Shown: positions 1 to 8,898, counted from the stretch's first letter. The stretch: 32,481 bases of DNA from Rhizorhabdus sp. (GCF_018006725.1 NZ_JAGMXV010000030.1:1-32481), one strand, 5' to 3'. Notes: generated by a model not told the origin, from the sequence alone. Numbers and translations are program-made.

Positions 1-2501
1 GGGCCGAGAAGATCTATCGCGAGATACTGGCTGCGTTCCCAGCCAACAAGCGCGCGCAGCAGGGCTTGGCCGAATTGGCCAATCCTTTTACGGGCCGCCC
101 CTATGCCGAGGCGGTGGAGACACTTTTGTCCCTTTATGACCAGAATCGCATGTCCGAGGCGCTCGATGGCGCCATGGCGATGCTGGCGCTCCATCCCGCG
201 CGGGCAGACATGTACAATCTGGCCGGGGCCATCCAGGGCGCGCTGGGCCGATGGGACGACGCCCTTGCAAGCTACGGAAAGGCGATCGCCCTGAACCCGA
301 AGGATGGCGACGCGCTGACGAACCGCTGCGTGGCCCTGCTGCGGTTAGACCGGCTGGAAGAGGCTGCTGAGGCCGGCGACCGGGCCGTCAAGGTGGCAAC
401 GCATTCGGCGGGAGCCCATTCCAACCGTGCGATGGTGCTCAAGCTGCTCGGACGGACGCGCGAGGCTGCCGCCGGCTATGACCGGGCGATCGAGCTCGAT
501 CCGCGTTCGGCCGAACTGCACTATAACAAGGCCAATCTGCTTCAGGATCTCAACCATCTGGAAGATGCGATCACCTGCTACGATGCCGCGATCCGGCTGA
601 AGCCGGACTATGCGGCGGCCTATTCCAATCGCGGTAACGCGCAAAGACGCCTCGGCCTGCTGTTCGAGGCTCTGGCGAGCTACGACAGCGCCATCGCGAT
701 CCACCCCGGCTTTGCCGAAGCCCACTCCAACCGCGGCATTGTCCTGCGCGATATGAAACGGCACGACGAAGCGCTGGAAAGCTGCGATCGGGCCGTCGAA
801 CTTCAGCCGGATTCAGCCGCGATCCTCTATAATCACGCGACGATCCTGCAGGATCTCAATCGCCTCGAAGCGGCCGTTTCGAGCTATGATCGAGCGCTGC
901 TGCTGGATCCGGATCATGTCGATGCGCATGGCAATCGGGGCGGCGTACTGATGACGCTGCACCGGTACGACGAAGCGCTCGCGAGCTTGAGCAAAGTCGC
1001 TGCGCTTCGACCCGACGATGCGACGAGCCACTATAATCTCGGCCATATACTCCAGATGCTCGGGCGCCTGGACGAAGCTGTCGACAGCTATCGCACAGCC
1101 GTGGCCCTGAAACCGGATCATGCCGAGGCCTATGCCCATCTGCTTCACCAGAAGGCGAGGATGGCGCTGTGGGACGAAGCCGAGGAGCGGACTGCACTGT
1201 CGATCCTGCACACCGCACCGGATGCGATTCCACCCTTTGCGATGCTTGCCATCGAGGACGATGCGGAACGACATCTTCTGCGGTCTAAGGCGTGGGTGCG
1301 GCAGAAGGTCGATGGACCAGGCCTCAGCTTTCCCAGGAAAAGAGGCGATGCCGAGCGCATTCGCATCGGTTATTTTTCGGCCGATTTTCATAATCATGCG
1401 ACGATGCACCTCATGGCGAAACTGCTGGAGCGGCACGATCGCTCGCGGTTCGAGATCCATGCCTTTTCCTATGGCTTCATCAAGGACGGGTTCAGCGAGC
1501 GCGCGGCGCGGGCCGTCGATGCATTTCATGATGTCAGCGGACTGGACGATCGGGCAATCGCCCAGCTTGCCAAGGACCGGCAGATCGACGTCGCCGTCGA
1601 TCTGAAAGGGCACACCCAGGAAGCGCGGCTCGGAATTTTTGCGCATCGGCCCGCCCCGGTCCAGATCGCCTTTCTGGGCTATCCCGGTTCGACCGGCGCG
1701 AGCTTCATCGACTATCTCGTCGCCGACAGCGTGGTGATCCCCGAAACCCACAGCCATTTCTACTCGGAGCAGATCATCCGGCTCCCCGATTCCTACCAGA
1801 TCAATGACGACAGTCGCGTCGTGCCGGCGTCGCAATCCACCCGGGCCGATCATGATCTGCCTGCGGAGGGCGTCGTCTTCTGCAGCTTCAACAGCAGCTA
1901 CAAGATCAGACCGGCGGAGTTCGGCATCTGGATGGAGATCCTTCATCAGGTCGACGGCAGCGTTCTATGGCTGTTGCGCGACAATCGCTGGGTCGAAGCC
2001 AATCTCAAGCGCGAGGCGGCCGCCCGCGGTATCGCCCCCGAACGGCTCGCTTTTTCCGACAAGGTGCCGCTACCCGAGCATCTTGCCCGCCATGGCTGCG
2101 CGGACATCTTCCTCGACAGCTTCAACTGCAACGCCCACACGACCGCCAGCGATGCGCTGTGGGCGGGCGTGCCGGTCATCACCAAATTGGGCCAGAGCTT
2201 CGCGGCGCGCGTCGCGGGCAGCCTGCTGCATGCGCTCGACATGCCCGAACTGGTTACCGAGACCGAGGCAGATTATGCCCGGCTCGCGATCGAGCTGGCT
2301 CAGCATCCCCAGCGCCTCGCCGCCGTAAAACAGAAGATATCCCAGAACCGACGGACGACTCCGCTGTTCGACACCGAAACCTTCACCCGGAACATCGAAC
2401 GCGCCTATGCGCTTGCGCATCAGCGTCATCTCGATGGTTTGCGACCTGCGCCGCTGACCATCGTCGATGACGCTCGGCATCAGCGAAAATACGCGGCCTG
2501 A
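1..2501 (+). CDS. TPR protein with SPINDLY/OGT-type (GT41) glycosyltransferase domain, 5' end outside window
   Basis: The reading frame is open to the left edge with no stop, and the residues before the TTG at 66 already look like a TPR helix (AEKIYREILAAFP), so the true start lies outside the window. Counting from codon 66, about nine 34-residue TPR units run from residue 45 to 360, with repeated patterns such as YNKANLLQDLNHLEDAI. The C-terminal half (from about 430) is a GT41 catalytic region. Residues expected of O-GlcNAc transferases are present: H444 in DFHNHAT, K613 in SYKIRP, and H691 and D696 in CNAHTTASDALWAG. The likely role is cytoplasmic transfer of a sugar from a nucleotide sugar to Ser/Thr of a protein bound by the TPRs. 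Some alphaproteobacterial relatives (FlmG of Caulobacter) glycosylate flagellin, and flagellar genes occur later in the window, but the substrate here is not shown. The stop lies 25 bp from the convergent oligopeptidase gene. Confidence 0.9.
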   Translation, partial: AEKIYREILAAFPANKRAQQGLAELANPFTGRPYAEAVETLLSLYDQNRMSEALDGAMAMLALHPARADMYNLAGAIQGALGRWDDALASYGKAIALNPKDGDALTNRCVALLRLDRLEEAAEAGDRAVKVATHSAGAHSNRAMVLKLLGRTREAAAGYDRAIELDPRSAELHYNKANLLQDLNHLEDAITCYDAAIRLKPDYAAAYSNRGNAQRRLGLLFEALASYDSAIAIHPGFAEAHSNRGIVLRDMKRHDEALESCDRAVELQPDSAAILYNHATILQDLNRLEAAVSSYDRALLLDPDHVDAHGNRGGVLMTLHRYDEALASLSKVAALRPDDATSHYNLGHILQMLGRLDEAVDSYRTAVALKPDHAEAYAHLLHQKARMALWDEAEERTALSILHTAPDAIPPFAMLAIEDDAERHLLRSKAWVRQKVDGPGLSFPRKRGDAERIRIGYFSADFHNHATMHLMAKLLERHDRSRFEIHAFSYGFIKDGFSERAARAVDAFHDVSGLDDRAIAQLAKDRQIDVAVDLKGHTQEARLGIFAHRPAPVQIAFLGYPGSTGASFIDYLVADSVVIPETHSHFYSEQIIRLPDSYQINDDSRVVPASQSTRADHDLPAEGVVFCSFNSSYKIRPAEFGIWMEILHQVDGSVLWLLRDNRWVEANLKREAAARGIAPERLAFSDKVPLPEHLARHGCADIFLDSFNCNAHTTASDALWAGVPVITKLGQSFAARVAGSLLHALDMPELVTETEADYARLAIELAQHPQRLAAVKQKISQNRRTTPLFDTETFTRNIERAYALAHQRHLDGLRPAPLTIVDDARHQRKYAA

Positions 2502-2526
2502 ACCCTCTCGCTCCGGTCGCCTTCCT

Positions 2527-4584
2527 TTAGGCCCCGCCGACCTGGGTCAGCACGAAGGCATAGGCTTCGGCATCTTCGCGGAGCGAGTCATAGCGACCCG
2601 ACTTGCCGCCATGGCCGGCACCCATGTTGATCTTGAGCAACAGCAGATTGTCGTCGGTCTTGGTCGCGCGCAGCCGCGCCGCCCATTTGGCCGGCTCCCA
2701 ATAGGTCACGCGCGGATCATTGAGCCCGCCCGTGATCAGCATCGGCGGATAGGCTTTCGCCTCGACATTGTCATAGGGGCTGTAGCTGCGGATCAGGTCG
2801 AACGCCGCCGGATCGGTGATCGGGTTGCCCCATTCGGGCCATTCGCCCGGCGTCAGCGGCAGGCTTTCGTCCTGCATCGTGTTGAGCACGTCGACGAAGG
2901 GCACGTCCGCCACCACCGCGCCCCACAGATCGGGGTCGGTGTTGGCGACGACGCCCATCAGCTCGCCACCCGCCGATCCGCCATTGATCGCGATCCGCCC
3001 GGCCTGCGTCAGCCCGGCGGCGATCAGGCCGCGCGCGGCGTCCGAAAAGTCGCGGAAGGTGTTCCAACGCTGCTCGGCCTTGCCCTGCAGGTACCAGTCA
3101 TAGCCCAGATCGTCGCCACCCCGGATATGCGCGATGGCATAGGCCCAGCCCCGATCGACCAGCGACAGCCGCACAGTCGAGAAGCCCGGAGGAATCGCGT
3201 GGCCATACGCGCCATAGGCATAGAGAAACAGCTTGCCCGATCCGTCGCGCGGGAAGCCCTTGCGATAAAGCACCGACACCGGAATGCTGCGCCCGTCGCG
3301 CGCAGGCACCATCAGCCGCTCGGTTTCGTAGAGCGACGGATCATAGCCCGACGGGATGTCCTGCACCTTCAGCGTCGTCAGCTGCTGTGCGATCGGATCA
3401 TAGTCGTACACCGTCTGCGGGGTGACCATCGACGCATAGCCGAGCCGATAGGCGGGCGGATCATATTCGGGGTTGCTGCCGGGCGAGACCGTGTAGCTCG
3501 CCTCCGGAAAGGCGATGCGATGCTCGCTGCCGTCATAGGCGCGCAGGCGAATCTGATCGAGGCCCTCGACCCTTTCGACCAGCATAAGGTGACGGGCGAA
3601 GGCGGTGATGCCACGAATATAGACCGCGTCCGATCCCGCGACGACCGTCTCCCAGTCGCCGGGTGCGGCCGGGTCGGCCCTCGCGACACGGAAGTTCACA
3701 TGCTCGTCATTGGTGAGGATCCACAGCGACCCATGCGCGCTGTCGACCGAATATTCGCGCTTCACCCGGCGCGGGCTGACCAGCAGCGGCGCCCCGGCGG
3801 GATCGTCGGCGGGAACGAGACGCACCTCGCTCGTCTGATTGTCGCCGGTCGCGACGACGATCCAGCGATCGTCCTGCGTCTTGCCGACCCCGACGTTGAA
3901 GCCGAGCTCCTCGGTCTCCTCATAAAGCGTGACATCCTCTGCCGGATCGCTGCCCAGCCGGTGGAGCCGCGCGCGATAGGTCCGCCAATTGTCGTTGACC
4001 TCGGTATAGACCAGGCTGCGCGAGTCATTGCCCCACGCCACCGCGCCATTGGCGACGGTCGTGACCGTCTCGATATCGGCTCCCGTCGCGAGATCGCGGA
4101 TGCGCAGTTCGAAGCGTTCGGCCCCGCTGCGATCGGCCGACCAGGCGGCAAGCCGCCCGTCGGGGCTGACGCTCAGCACCTGCAGGCGGAGATACTCATG
4201 GCCCTCGGCTTCGGCCGGCTCGTCGAGGAGAATCTGCTCTTCGCCGCCCGTAACAGGCTTGCGATACCAGACGCGATATTGGCCGCCGGGTCGGAAGGCC
4301 CACCAGTAGAGCCAGTCGCCGTCCTTCTGCGGCACGCTGGCATCGTCTTCTTTCAGCCGTGCCTTCATCTCGGCGAACAGCGTCTCGACCAGCGCCTCGT
4401 GCGGGTGCATCGCGGCGTCGAAATAGGCGTTCTCCTCGCGGAGATAGGCGAGCACGTCGGGATCGTCGATCACAGGATATTTCTGGTCCTTCAGCCAGAA
4501 CCAGGGGTCCTCGATCGTCTGGCCGTGCCGCGTATAGGCATGCGGCCGTTGTGCGGCGACGGGGGGCGGTGGCAGCATCGGCAT
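2527..4584 (-). CDS. ptrB: oligopeptidase B, S9A prolyl-oligopeptidase family
   Basis: A 685-residue protein, nearly the same length as E. coli protease II. It has an N-terminal seven-bladed propeller region (about 75-400) and a C-terminal alpha/beta-hydrolase domain. The catalytic triad is visible: S537 in GGSAGGELMG, D623 in GGLNDPRVTYWEP and H658 in GAGHGGKSGRYD. The family cleaves short peptides after Arg/Lys in the cytoplasm, and no signal peptide is seen. The ATG overlaps the TGA of the upstream lipoprotein gene as ATGA (4582-4586 region), so the two are probably translated in a coupled way. A lasso-peptide isopeptidase would also be an S9 enzyme, but the strong PtrB-like C-terminus and length favour oligopeptidase B. 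Confidence 0.93.
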   Translation of the reverse strand: MPMLPPPPVAAQRPHAYTRHGQTIEDPWFWLKDQKYPVIDDPDVLAYLREENAYFDAAMHPHEALVETLFAEMKARLKEDDASVPQKDGDWLYWWAFRPGGQYRVWYRKPVTGGEEQILLDEPAEAEGHEYLRLQVLSVSPDGRLAAWSADRSGAERFELRIRDLATGADIETVTTVANGAVAWGNDSRSLVYTEVNDNWRTYRARLHRLGSDPAEDVTLYEETEELGFNVGVGKTQDDRWIVVATGDNQTSEVRLVPADDPAGAPLLVSPRRVKREYSVDSAHGSLWILTNDEHVNFRVARADPAAPGDWETVVAGSDAVYIRGITAFARHLMLVERVEGLDQIRLRAYDGSEHRIAFPEASYTVSPGSNPEYDPPAYRLGYASMVTPQTVYDYDPIAQQLTTLKVQDIPSGYDPSLYETERLMVPARDGRSIPVSVLYRKGFPRDGSGKLFLYAYGAYGHAIPPGFSTVRLSLVDRGWAYAIAHIRGGDDLGYDWYLQGKAEQRWNTFRDFSDAARGLIAAGLTQAGRIAINGGSAGGELMGVVANTDPDLWGAVVADVPFVDVLNTMQDESLPLTPGEWPEWGNPITDPAAFDLIRSYSPYDNVEAKAYPPMLITGGLNDPRVTYWEPAKWAARLRATKTDDNLLLLKINMGAGHGGKSGRYDSLREDAEAYAFVLTQVGGA

Positions 4585-5111
4585 CAGGCTCCGGTCGGCA
4601 TCAGCGCGTCGAGCGCCGCGCGCTCGGCATCGTAAGTCGCCTGCAGGCGCACCGCCGCCTCGGTGATCGCATCGGCCTCCGCGACATTGCCGGCGGTCAC
4701 CGCCGCCTCGCGACGCCGGTCGAGCTCGGCAAGCGCATCGGCCACCGTCGCCCGCGACGAATCGAGGCTGCTGTAGCGTTGCTGCGCGACGACCCAGGCT
4801 TCGCTGCCTGCCTCCTTGCGCAGTCCGGACGCGATTTCCGCGCCTTCCTTCGCCAGGCTGTCTCGAAATGCGGCATCGGCTGCCTCCGCCCGGGCGACGA
4901 TCGCGGCGATATCGGCCGAGGCCGGCAGCGGCGCGGGCATCGATTCGGGGGCAGCGGGCACGGGATCGGCCTTCAACACCTCCCGCTCGACCGGTCGCGG
5001 CGCCAGCGAGGGATAGCCGCTGCGCACATCGGCACAGGCCGACAGCGCGAGCAGGGCGAACAGGGCCGAGCCGGAGGGCACGGAGAAACGGCGAAAAGCG
5101 GGGCTGAACAT
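4584..5111 (-). CDS. putative lipoprotein of unknown function
   Basis: The frame is open from 5147, but the ATG at 5111 places a normal lipoprotein signal peptide at the N-terminus: a hydrophobic stretch followed by the lipobox LALSAC with C26. The 175-residue product then has a Pro/Ala-rich linker and an Ala/Glu/Arg-rich helical region (about 55-170) likely to form a coiled coil. No family was recognised. Its stop overlaps the start of ptrB, so it is the first gene of a two-gene unit. It presumably sits in a periplasm-facing membrane leaflet, while its partner is cytoplasmic, so the functional link is unclear. Confidence 0.75.
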   Translation of the reverse strand: MFSPAFRRFSVPSGSALFALLALSACADVRSGYPSLAPRPVEREVLKADPVPAAPESMPAPLPASADIAAIVARAEAADAAFRDSLAKEGAEIASGLRKEAGSEAWVVAQQRYSSLDSSRATVADALAELDRRREAAVTAGNVAEADAITEAAVRLQATYDAERAALDALMPTGA

Positions 5112-5194
5112 GGCGCCGGGTCTAGGCCGCGCAGAAAATCTGCGCAACGGGGTTGCGCCCGACGCCTTACCCCACTAGATGCCCCTCCCACAGC

Positions 5195-5271
5195 GCGCCC
5201 GTAGCTCAGCTGGATAGAGCATCAGACTACGAATCTGAGGGTCGGACGTTCGAATCGTTCCGGGCGCGCCA
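5195..5271 (+). tRNA. tRNA-Arg(ACG)
   Basis: A full cloverleaf can be folded. The acceptor stem GCGCCCG (5195-5201) pairs with CGGGCGC (5261-5267), followed by discriminator G and an encoded CCA (5269-5271). The anticodon stem TCAGA/TCTGA encloses the loop CTACGAA with anticodon ACG at 5229-5231. The T arm carries GTTCGAATC. ACG is read as ICG, serving CGU, CGC and CGA codons. Confidence 0.97.
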
Positions 5272-5409
5272 ATTTCTTCCCGATATCCAGAATGCTCCTC
5301 CGGGGCTCATGAACGCTCTGAAGCTCCATGGCGCATCTGCCATAGCGGGCAATGAGGAGGCGCGGGTGATCTTGCGAGGCCGACTTCGCCGTCCGCTTAC
5401 AATACCCCA

Positions 5410-5416
5410 TTAACCC
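5410..5416 (+). promoter_or_regulatory. possible CtrA half-site upstream of the sensor gene
   Basis: TTAACCC lies 33 bp before the ATG at 5449. It resembles the TTAACC(AT) half-site bound by CtrA, which often controls motility genes in alphaproteobacteria. A 7-bp match is expected by chance fairly often, so this is only suggestive. Confidence 0.2.
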
Positions 5417-5448
5417 AATCTTTCCCTCTGCCATGCCATGGCGATTCC

Positions 5449-7311
5449 ATGCGTTGGGCGAGGATGTTCAAGGGCTGGCTTTCGGGCCTCCGGTCGCGGC
5501 AGTGGACGCGCAACAGCAGCGCCATGCTGGGCGGGCTTGCTGCCATAAGTCTGCTGGGTGGTGCGGTGGTCGTCGCGGCGCTGGTGACCCGGCTCGATAC
5601 CGACGCTGCCGAGCGCAGCCACGCTACCGCCAGCGGCGTGGTATCTTCCCTGCTGCATGTCCAGTCGAGTGGCGCCTACAACACCGGCCGCTGGGACGAT
5701 GCGACGCTGCACCTCTATGGTGCGCTCGACCAGAGCTGGGCGCGCAGCAACATAAGCGGCGATTATCTGGCCTATGTGATCGATGCTCGCGGGAGGACCC
5801 TGTTCTCGCAGCGCGCGGACGGAACGATCGATCCGCCGCTTGCCGAGGCCGCACCGGCAGCGGTGAAGGCGATGCTCGCGCAGCTTCCCCGCGACGCCAA
5901 AAGTGCCGCGCGTCTCAAGGACGGCATTTCCTTTTTCGATCATTACCGGGGTCAGCCCGCCGTGTTCGGCGTGATGCCGATTATTCCGCTGAGCGCCAAG
6001 GTCGCGCTTCCACGCGGCCCGCTGCGGCACCTGATCTATATCGACATACTGACGCCGTCGGGCATGACCTCCTTCGCAAAGCGCTATCAATTGACGGGCC
6101 TGCGGACCGATATCGTCGATGCGCCTTCTTCCTTTCCGCTGAAGAACCTTCGCGAAGAGCCGGTGGCATCGATCGCCTGGACGTCCGAGCACCCCGGCAG
6201 CGCCGGCCTGAAGGCAATCCTGCCGATCCTGATCCTGATCGCGAGCGGAATTGCCGGTCTTACCTGGGCGCTCGAACGGATGATCAGGCGGCAACAGGCG
6301 CAGCTTGCGGCCAGCAATGAACAATATCAGGCGATGGCGCGTGAGGCTGAAAGCGCAGCCCTCCGGGCGGAGCTTGCACGGCGAGAGGCCGATATTTCGC
6401 GCAGCCGTGCCGAAGCTGCGGCGCAGGCCGAGGCCCGCGAGCGCGAGCGCTCCGGCGCCGCCCTGAAACAGGCCGCTCGCTCGACAGGCCTGGATCTGCA
6501 GGCACATCTGGTGGCGCTGGTCGAAGATCTGGCTCGCCTTGCGGGACAACTCGACGAGACGGCCGACGCCGCCTGGGCCGCGACCCAGGCTCAGGAAGGC
6601 CATGCCGGCTGGGTCGGCGCCAAGAGCGCCAATGCCGCTGCCGCACTCGACGAGGTTCTGACGGCCTCCGCCGGGATGGCGAACGCCGTCCAGTCGATCC
6701 GCCGCGAGGTGGAGAGCACCCGCGACGCGGTCGCTTCGGCCGCGCGTCACTCTTCGGAAACTGCGATCGGCAACGAACAGCTATTGTCGCATGTGGACGG
6801 CATCGGCTCCGCCTCCGACGCGATCCTGACCGTTACGAAGAAGACGCGGCAGTTGGCCGTCAACGCGGCGATCGTGGCAGCGCACGGCCAGAGCGCGCAT
6901 GACGGATTCTCGGTCATCGCGCGCGAGATCAAGACGCTGTCGGAAAATAGCCGTCTCTCGGCAGGGCAGATTGCTGACCGGCTCAAGGCCGTTACCGAAT
7001 CGGTCCACCGCAGCGTCGATGCCAGCCTGAGCATCGACACCGATCTGCAGGACATCCTGCAGTCGATCAGCGCCACTGACGCCGCCGTCCGCGCGCATGA
7101 AATTGCAGGTGATGCGATCTGCGAGCGCGTCGAACATGCGCGGCGGGAATCGCACGCGGTTGGCGGGCTCGTGCGCGAAATGACCGATTCGATCGCCCAT
7201 GTTCGTGCCAGTGTCCGTCTGACGCGCGAAGTCAGCGCCTGTGTGCGCGAACGGGTCGAATTGCTCGAAAAGGCGCTCGGCAAGGCCGTATCGGAACTCA
7301 TGGCCGCCTGA
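5449..7311 (+). CDS. membrane-bound CHASE4-type sensor with divergent methyl-accepting chemotaxis signalling domain
   Basis: A 620-residue protein. TM1 lies at about 27-49 (AISLLGGAVVVAALV) and is followed by a roughly 200-residue extracytoplasmic region resembling CHASE4 sensors (motifs such as RWDD and YVIDARGRTLFS). TM2 lies at about 253-272 (AILPILILIASGIAGL). A long coiled coil (280-345) rich in Ala/Glu/Arg takes the place of a clear HAMP. Residues 375-620 form an MCP-like helical hairpin; the tip (467-497) reads LAVNAAIVAAHGQ...GFSVIAREIKTL, recognisable but altered from the usual NAAIEAARAGE tip. It probably senses an envelope or external signal. Whether it couples to CheA is doubtful because of the changed tip. 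The gene stands alone, between tRNA-Arg and a convergent operon. Confidence 0.82.
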   Translation: MRWARMFKGWLSGLRSRQWTRNSSAMLGGLAAISLLGGAVVVAALVTRLDTDAAERSHATASGVVSSLLHVQSSGAYNTGRWDDATLHLYGALDQSWARSNISGDYLAYVIDARGRTLFSQRADGTIDPPLAEAAPAAVKAMLAQLPRDAKSAARLKDGISFFDHYRGQPAVFGVMPIIPLSAKVALPRGPLRHLIYIDILTPSGMTSFAKRYQLTGLRTDIVDAPSSFPLKNLREEPVASIAWTSEHPGSAGLKAILPILILIASGIAGLTWALERMIRRQQAQLAASNEQYQAMAREAESAALRAELARREADISRSRAEAAAQAEARERERSGAALKQAARSTGLDLQAHLVALVEDLARLAGQLDETADAAWAATQAQEGHAGWVGAKSANAAAALDEVLTASAGMANAVQSIRREVESTRDAVASAARHSSETAIGNEQLLSHVDGIGSASDAILTVTKKTRQLAVNAAIVAAHGQSAHDGFSVIAREIKTLSENSRLSAGQIADRLKAVTESVHRSVDASLSIDTDLQDILQSISATDAAVRAHEIAGDAICERVEHARRESHAVGGLVREMTDSIAHVRASVRLTREVSACVRERVELLEKALGKAVSELMAA

Positions 7312-7345
7312 CGGCTGCCTTCTGCCGTTGCTGCAGGCAAAAGAA

Positions 7346-7369
7346 GCCCGCCGGGATGAACCGGCGGGC
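7346..7369 (-). terminator. terminator hairpin between convergent genes
   Basis: GCCCGCCGG (7346-7354) and CCGGCGGGC (7361-7369) form a perfect 9-bp stem with a 6-nt loop. On the minus strand the stem is followed by TTCTTTTG, giving a rho-independent terminator for the DUF421 operon, although it lies about 100 nt past that stop. Two more small hairpins follow in the same gap: AACCGG/CCGGTT (7379-7403) and CCCGGC/GCCGGG (7416-7432), the last preceding a T6 tract at 7449-7454 on the plus strand. Confidence 0.65.
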
Positions 7370-7466
7370 ATAGGGGGAAACCGGAAGGGGGAATAAACCG
7401 GTTGGGGGCCAAACGCCCGGCGCTGCGCCGGGTTCCGTCCGACCCGAAATTTTTTATGACCCGATT

Positions 7467-7949
7467 TCAGAGAGCCGGATCGTCTCGGTCCTGAGCGCCC
7501 CCCGATGCGCCATCGGCCCCGATGAAGCTGATCTTGCCGTTGGTCTCGAGGATCGCCCAGGCGACGTCGCGTATCCGGGGATAGCCGGCCAGCCGCATCT
7601 CGCTCTCGATTTCCGCCCGGGTAAGGCGGTCGCGCCGGAGGTTGTCGGCCAGCAACTCGCCATGGCGGATGATGACGCGCGGTTCGCCCTCCAACAGCTT
7701 CTCCACCCGGGGGGACAAGTAGCTCGCCCAACTAAGGACGATGCCCCAGAAAGCGAAGGTGACGATCGCCAGCGTCGCACCGGTCAGGCTGAAATCATTG
7801 TGGGTCACGCCCTGCTGGATCAGATCGCCCAGCACGATCAGCGTGACCAGTTCGAACGGCGTCATCTGGCTGAGTTCCCGCTTCCCTAGCAGGCGAAGCA
7901 GCCCGTAGAGGATGAAGAACATCGCGGTGGCGCGCAGCACGATATCCAT
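7467..7949 (-). CDS. DUF421/YetF-family membrane protein
   Basis: A 160-residue protein with three N-terminal membrane helices (about 5-22, 35-50 and 58-77), followed by a small cytoplasmic domain. The family signatures LLGKRELSQMTPFELV and the C-terminal RVIIRHGELLADNLRRDRLT match YetF/DUF421 proteins. Their biochemical role is not settled; Bacillus homologues are linked to spore and stress functions. The start ATG overlaps the stop of the upstream membrane-protein gene (ATGA at 7948-7951), suggesting that the two products act together. Confidence 0.88.
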   Translation of the reverse strand: MDIVLRATAMFFILYGLLRLLGKRELSQMTPFELVTLIVLGDLIQQGVTHNDFSLTGATLAIVTFAFWGIVLSWASYLSPRVEKLLEGEPRVIIRHGELLADNLRRDRLTRAEIESEMRLAGYPRIRDVAWAILETNGKISFIGADGASGGAQDRDDPAL

Positions 7950-8476
7950 CAGGGCAGCACCCTTGTCGCCAGGTTCAGCGATGCGACGGGACGCTCCCCA
8001 TCGAACAGGGCGATCCTGCCCCGGTTGCCGCCGAACAGGGGCGGATTGATCTGCCCGTCGAATTTGAGCTCGATCGGCTCACCGGCTTTGGCCGGACCGA
8101 AGGAGAAGCGAAACAGCCCGCCGCCGAAACTCTCCTTTTCTGCTGCAGGAATGGCCGAATTGACTGTCATGTCACGCCACAGGCTGGGCTCGACGCCCAG
8201 CACCAGATCGTCGAACGCGCGGTGGGGGACGATATGGATGCGGGTCTCGTAGAACAGGCCGTTGCGGAGGATCGAAGGCGTCGTCACCTCCAGCCGCGCG
8301 GCAGGGCTATCAATGACATGGCTGGGGTTGGGCGTTCCGCCCGCGAACCCCGCGATCGCTGCCAGCAGGATCGCACCCGTGACGACCAACGAGGCGAGCT
8401 TCGGCCGCCGCAGCGGTCCCGGCAGGCGATGGTGCCGCTCCTCGATGCCGTCCGGAATCGCCTTTTCCTGTCCCAT
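7949..8476 (-). CDS. single-pass membrane protein of unknown function, coupled to DUF421 gene
   Basis: The ATG at 8476 is chosen over the open frame back to 8593, because the extra residues look like random coding and the ATG start gives a normal topology. The 175-residue product has a basic cytoplasmic N-terminus (about 28 residues), one membrane helix (LASLVVTGAILLAAIAGFAGG) and a periplasmic beta-rich domain that ends in NLATRVLP. Motifs such as RNGLFYETRIHIVPHRAF are clear, but no family was recognised. It sits directly upstream of, and overlaps, the DUF421 gene, so a partner role is an inference from position. No convincing Shine-Dalgarno sequence is visible. Confidence 0.65.
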   Translation of the reverse strand: MGQEKAIPDGIEERHHRLPGPLRRPKLASLVVTGAILLAAIAGFAGGTPNPSHVIDSPAARLEVTTPSILRNGLFYETRIHIVPHRAFDDLVLGVEPSLWRDMTVNSAIPAAEKESFGGGLFRFSFGPAKAGEPIELKFDGQINPPLFGGNRGRIALFDGERPVASLNLATRVLP

Positions 8477-8898
8477 GGGGCAGTGAACCGGCAGCCCGGC
8501 GCTTCGTTCCGACCACTGGCGCGCAGGCCTGCGATGGACGAAATCATTCGAACGGACCCCGGCCGCGCCTTGTCGTGGCAAGTGAACGATCAATAACTAC
8601 ACGAAATATAATTACACAGATATGAAGATATTTGACGCTTCACCACGCCTTCTGCCAAATCGATGATCTAAATAAAATACGGAACCTAATTTTCGTTTCC
8701 GCATAGGAACGAAGCCGACCTGTTTCTTTCTCATAATTCCTAAAGGTTCGCGCATCTTTACCATGTTGCACATTTGCAACGGTCGCGATCTTCGATGAAA
8801 TCATGGGAAACTTTTGCCACCAACAACCAGTTTTCCCTCCCGTCCCGGCCGTCGTCGGGGATGCCCAGCGTTTCGGGCTGTCGATTGGAGAAAATTGG
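8477..8898. promoter_or_regulatory. long AT-rich intergenic leader between divergent genes
   Basis: About 420 bp lie between the membrane-protein start and the outer-membrane protein start. The first 120 bp are probably 5' flank of the minus-strand gene. From about 8590 to 8765 the sequence is clearly more AT-rich than its surroundings and likely holds promoters. A perfect inverted repeat GTTGCA-CATT-TGCAAC occupies 8765-8780, followed by about 118 nt before the start codon. I see no convincing small ORF. Confidence 0.5.
8765..8780. repeat. short perfect inverted repeat, possible operator
   Basis: GTTGCA (8765-8770) and TGCAAC (8775-8780) flank a 4-bp spacer, 118 bp before the outer-membrane protein start. 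It could be a regulator-binding site or a small hairpin in the 5' leader. No T-run follows, so it is not a terminator. Confidence 0.35.

Noticed and set aside
2467-4635. Long open frame on the plus strand opposite ptrB
   Set aside because: The minus-strand frame has a full S9 catalytic triad and family motifs; the plus frame has none and reads as GC-driven antisense.
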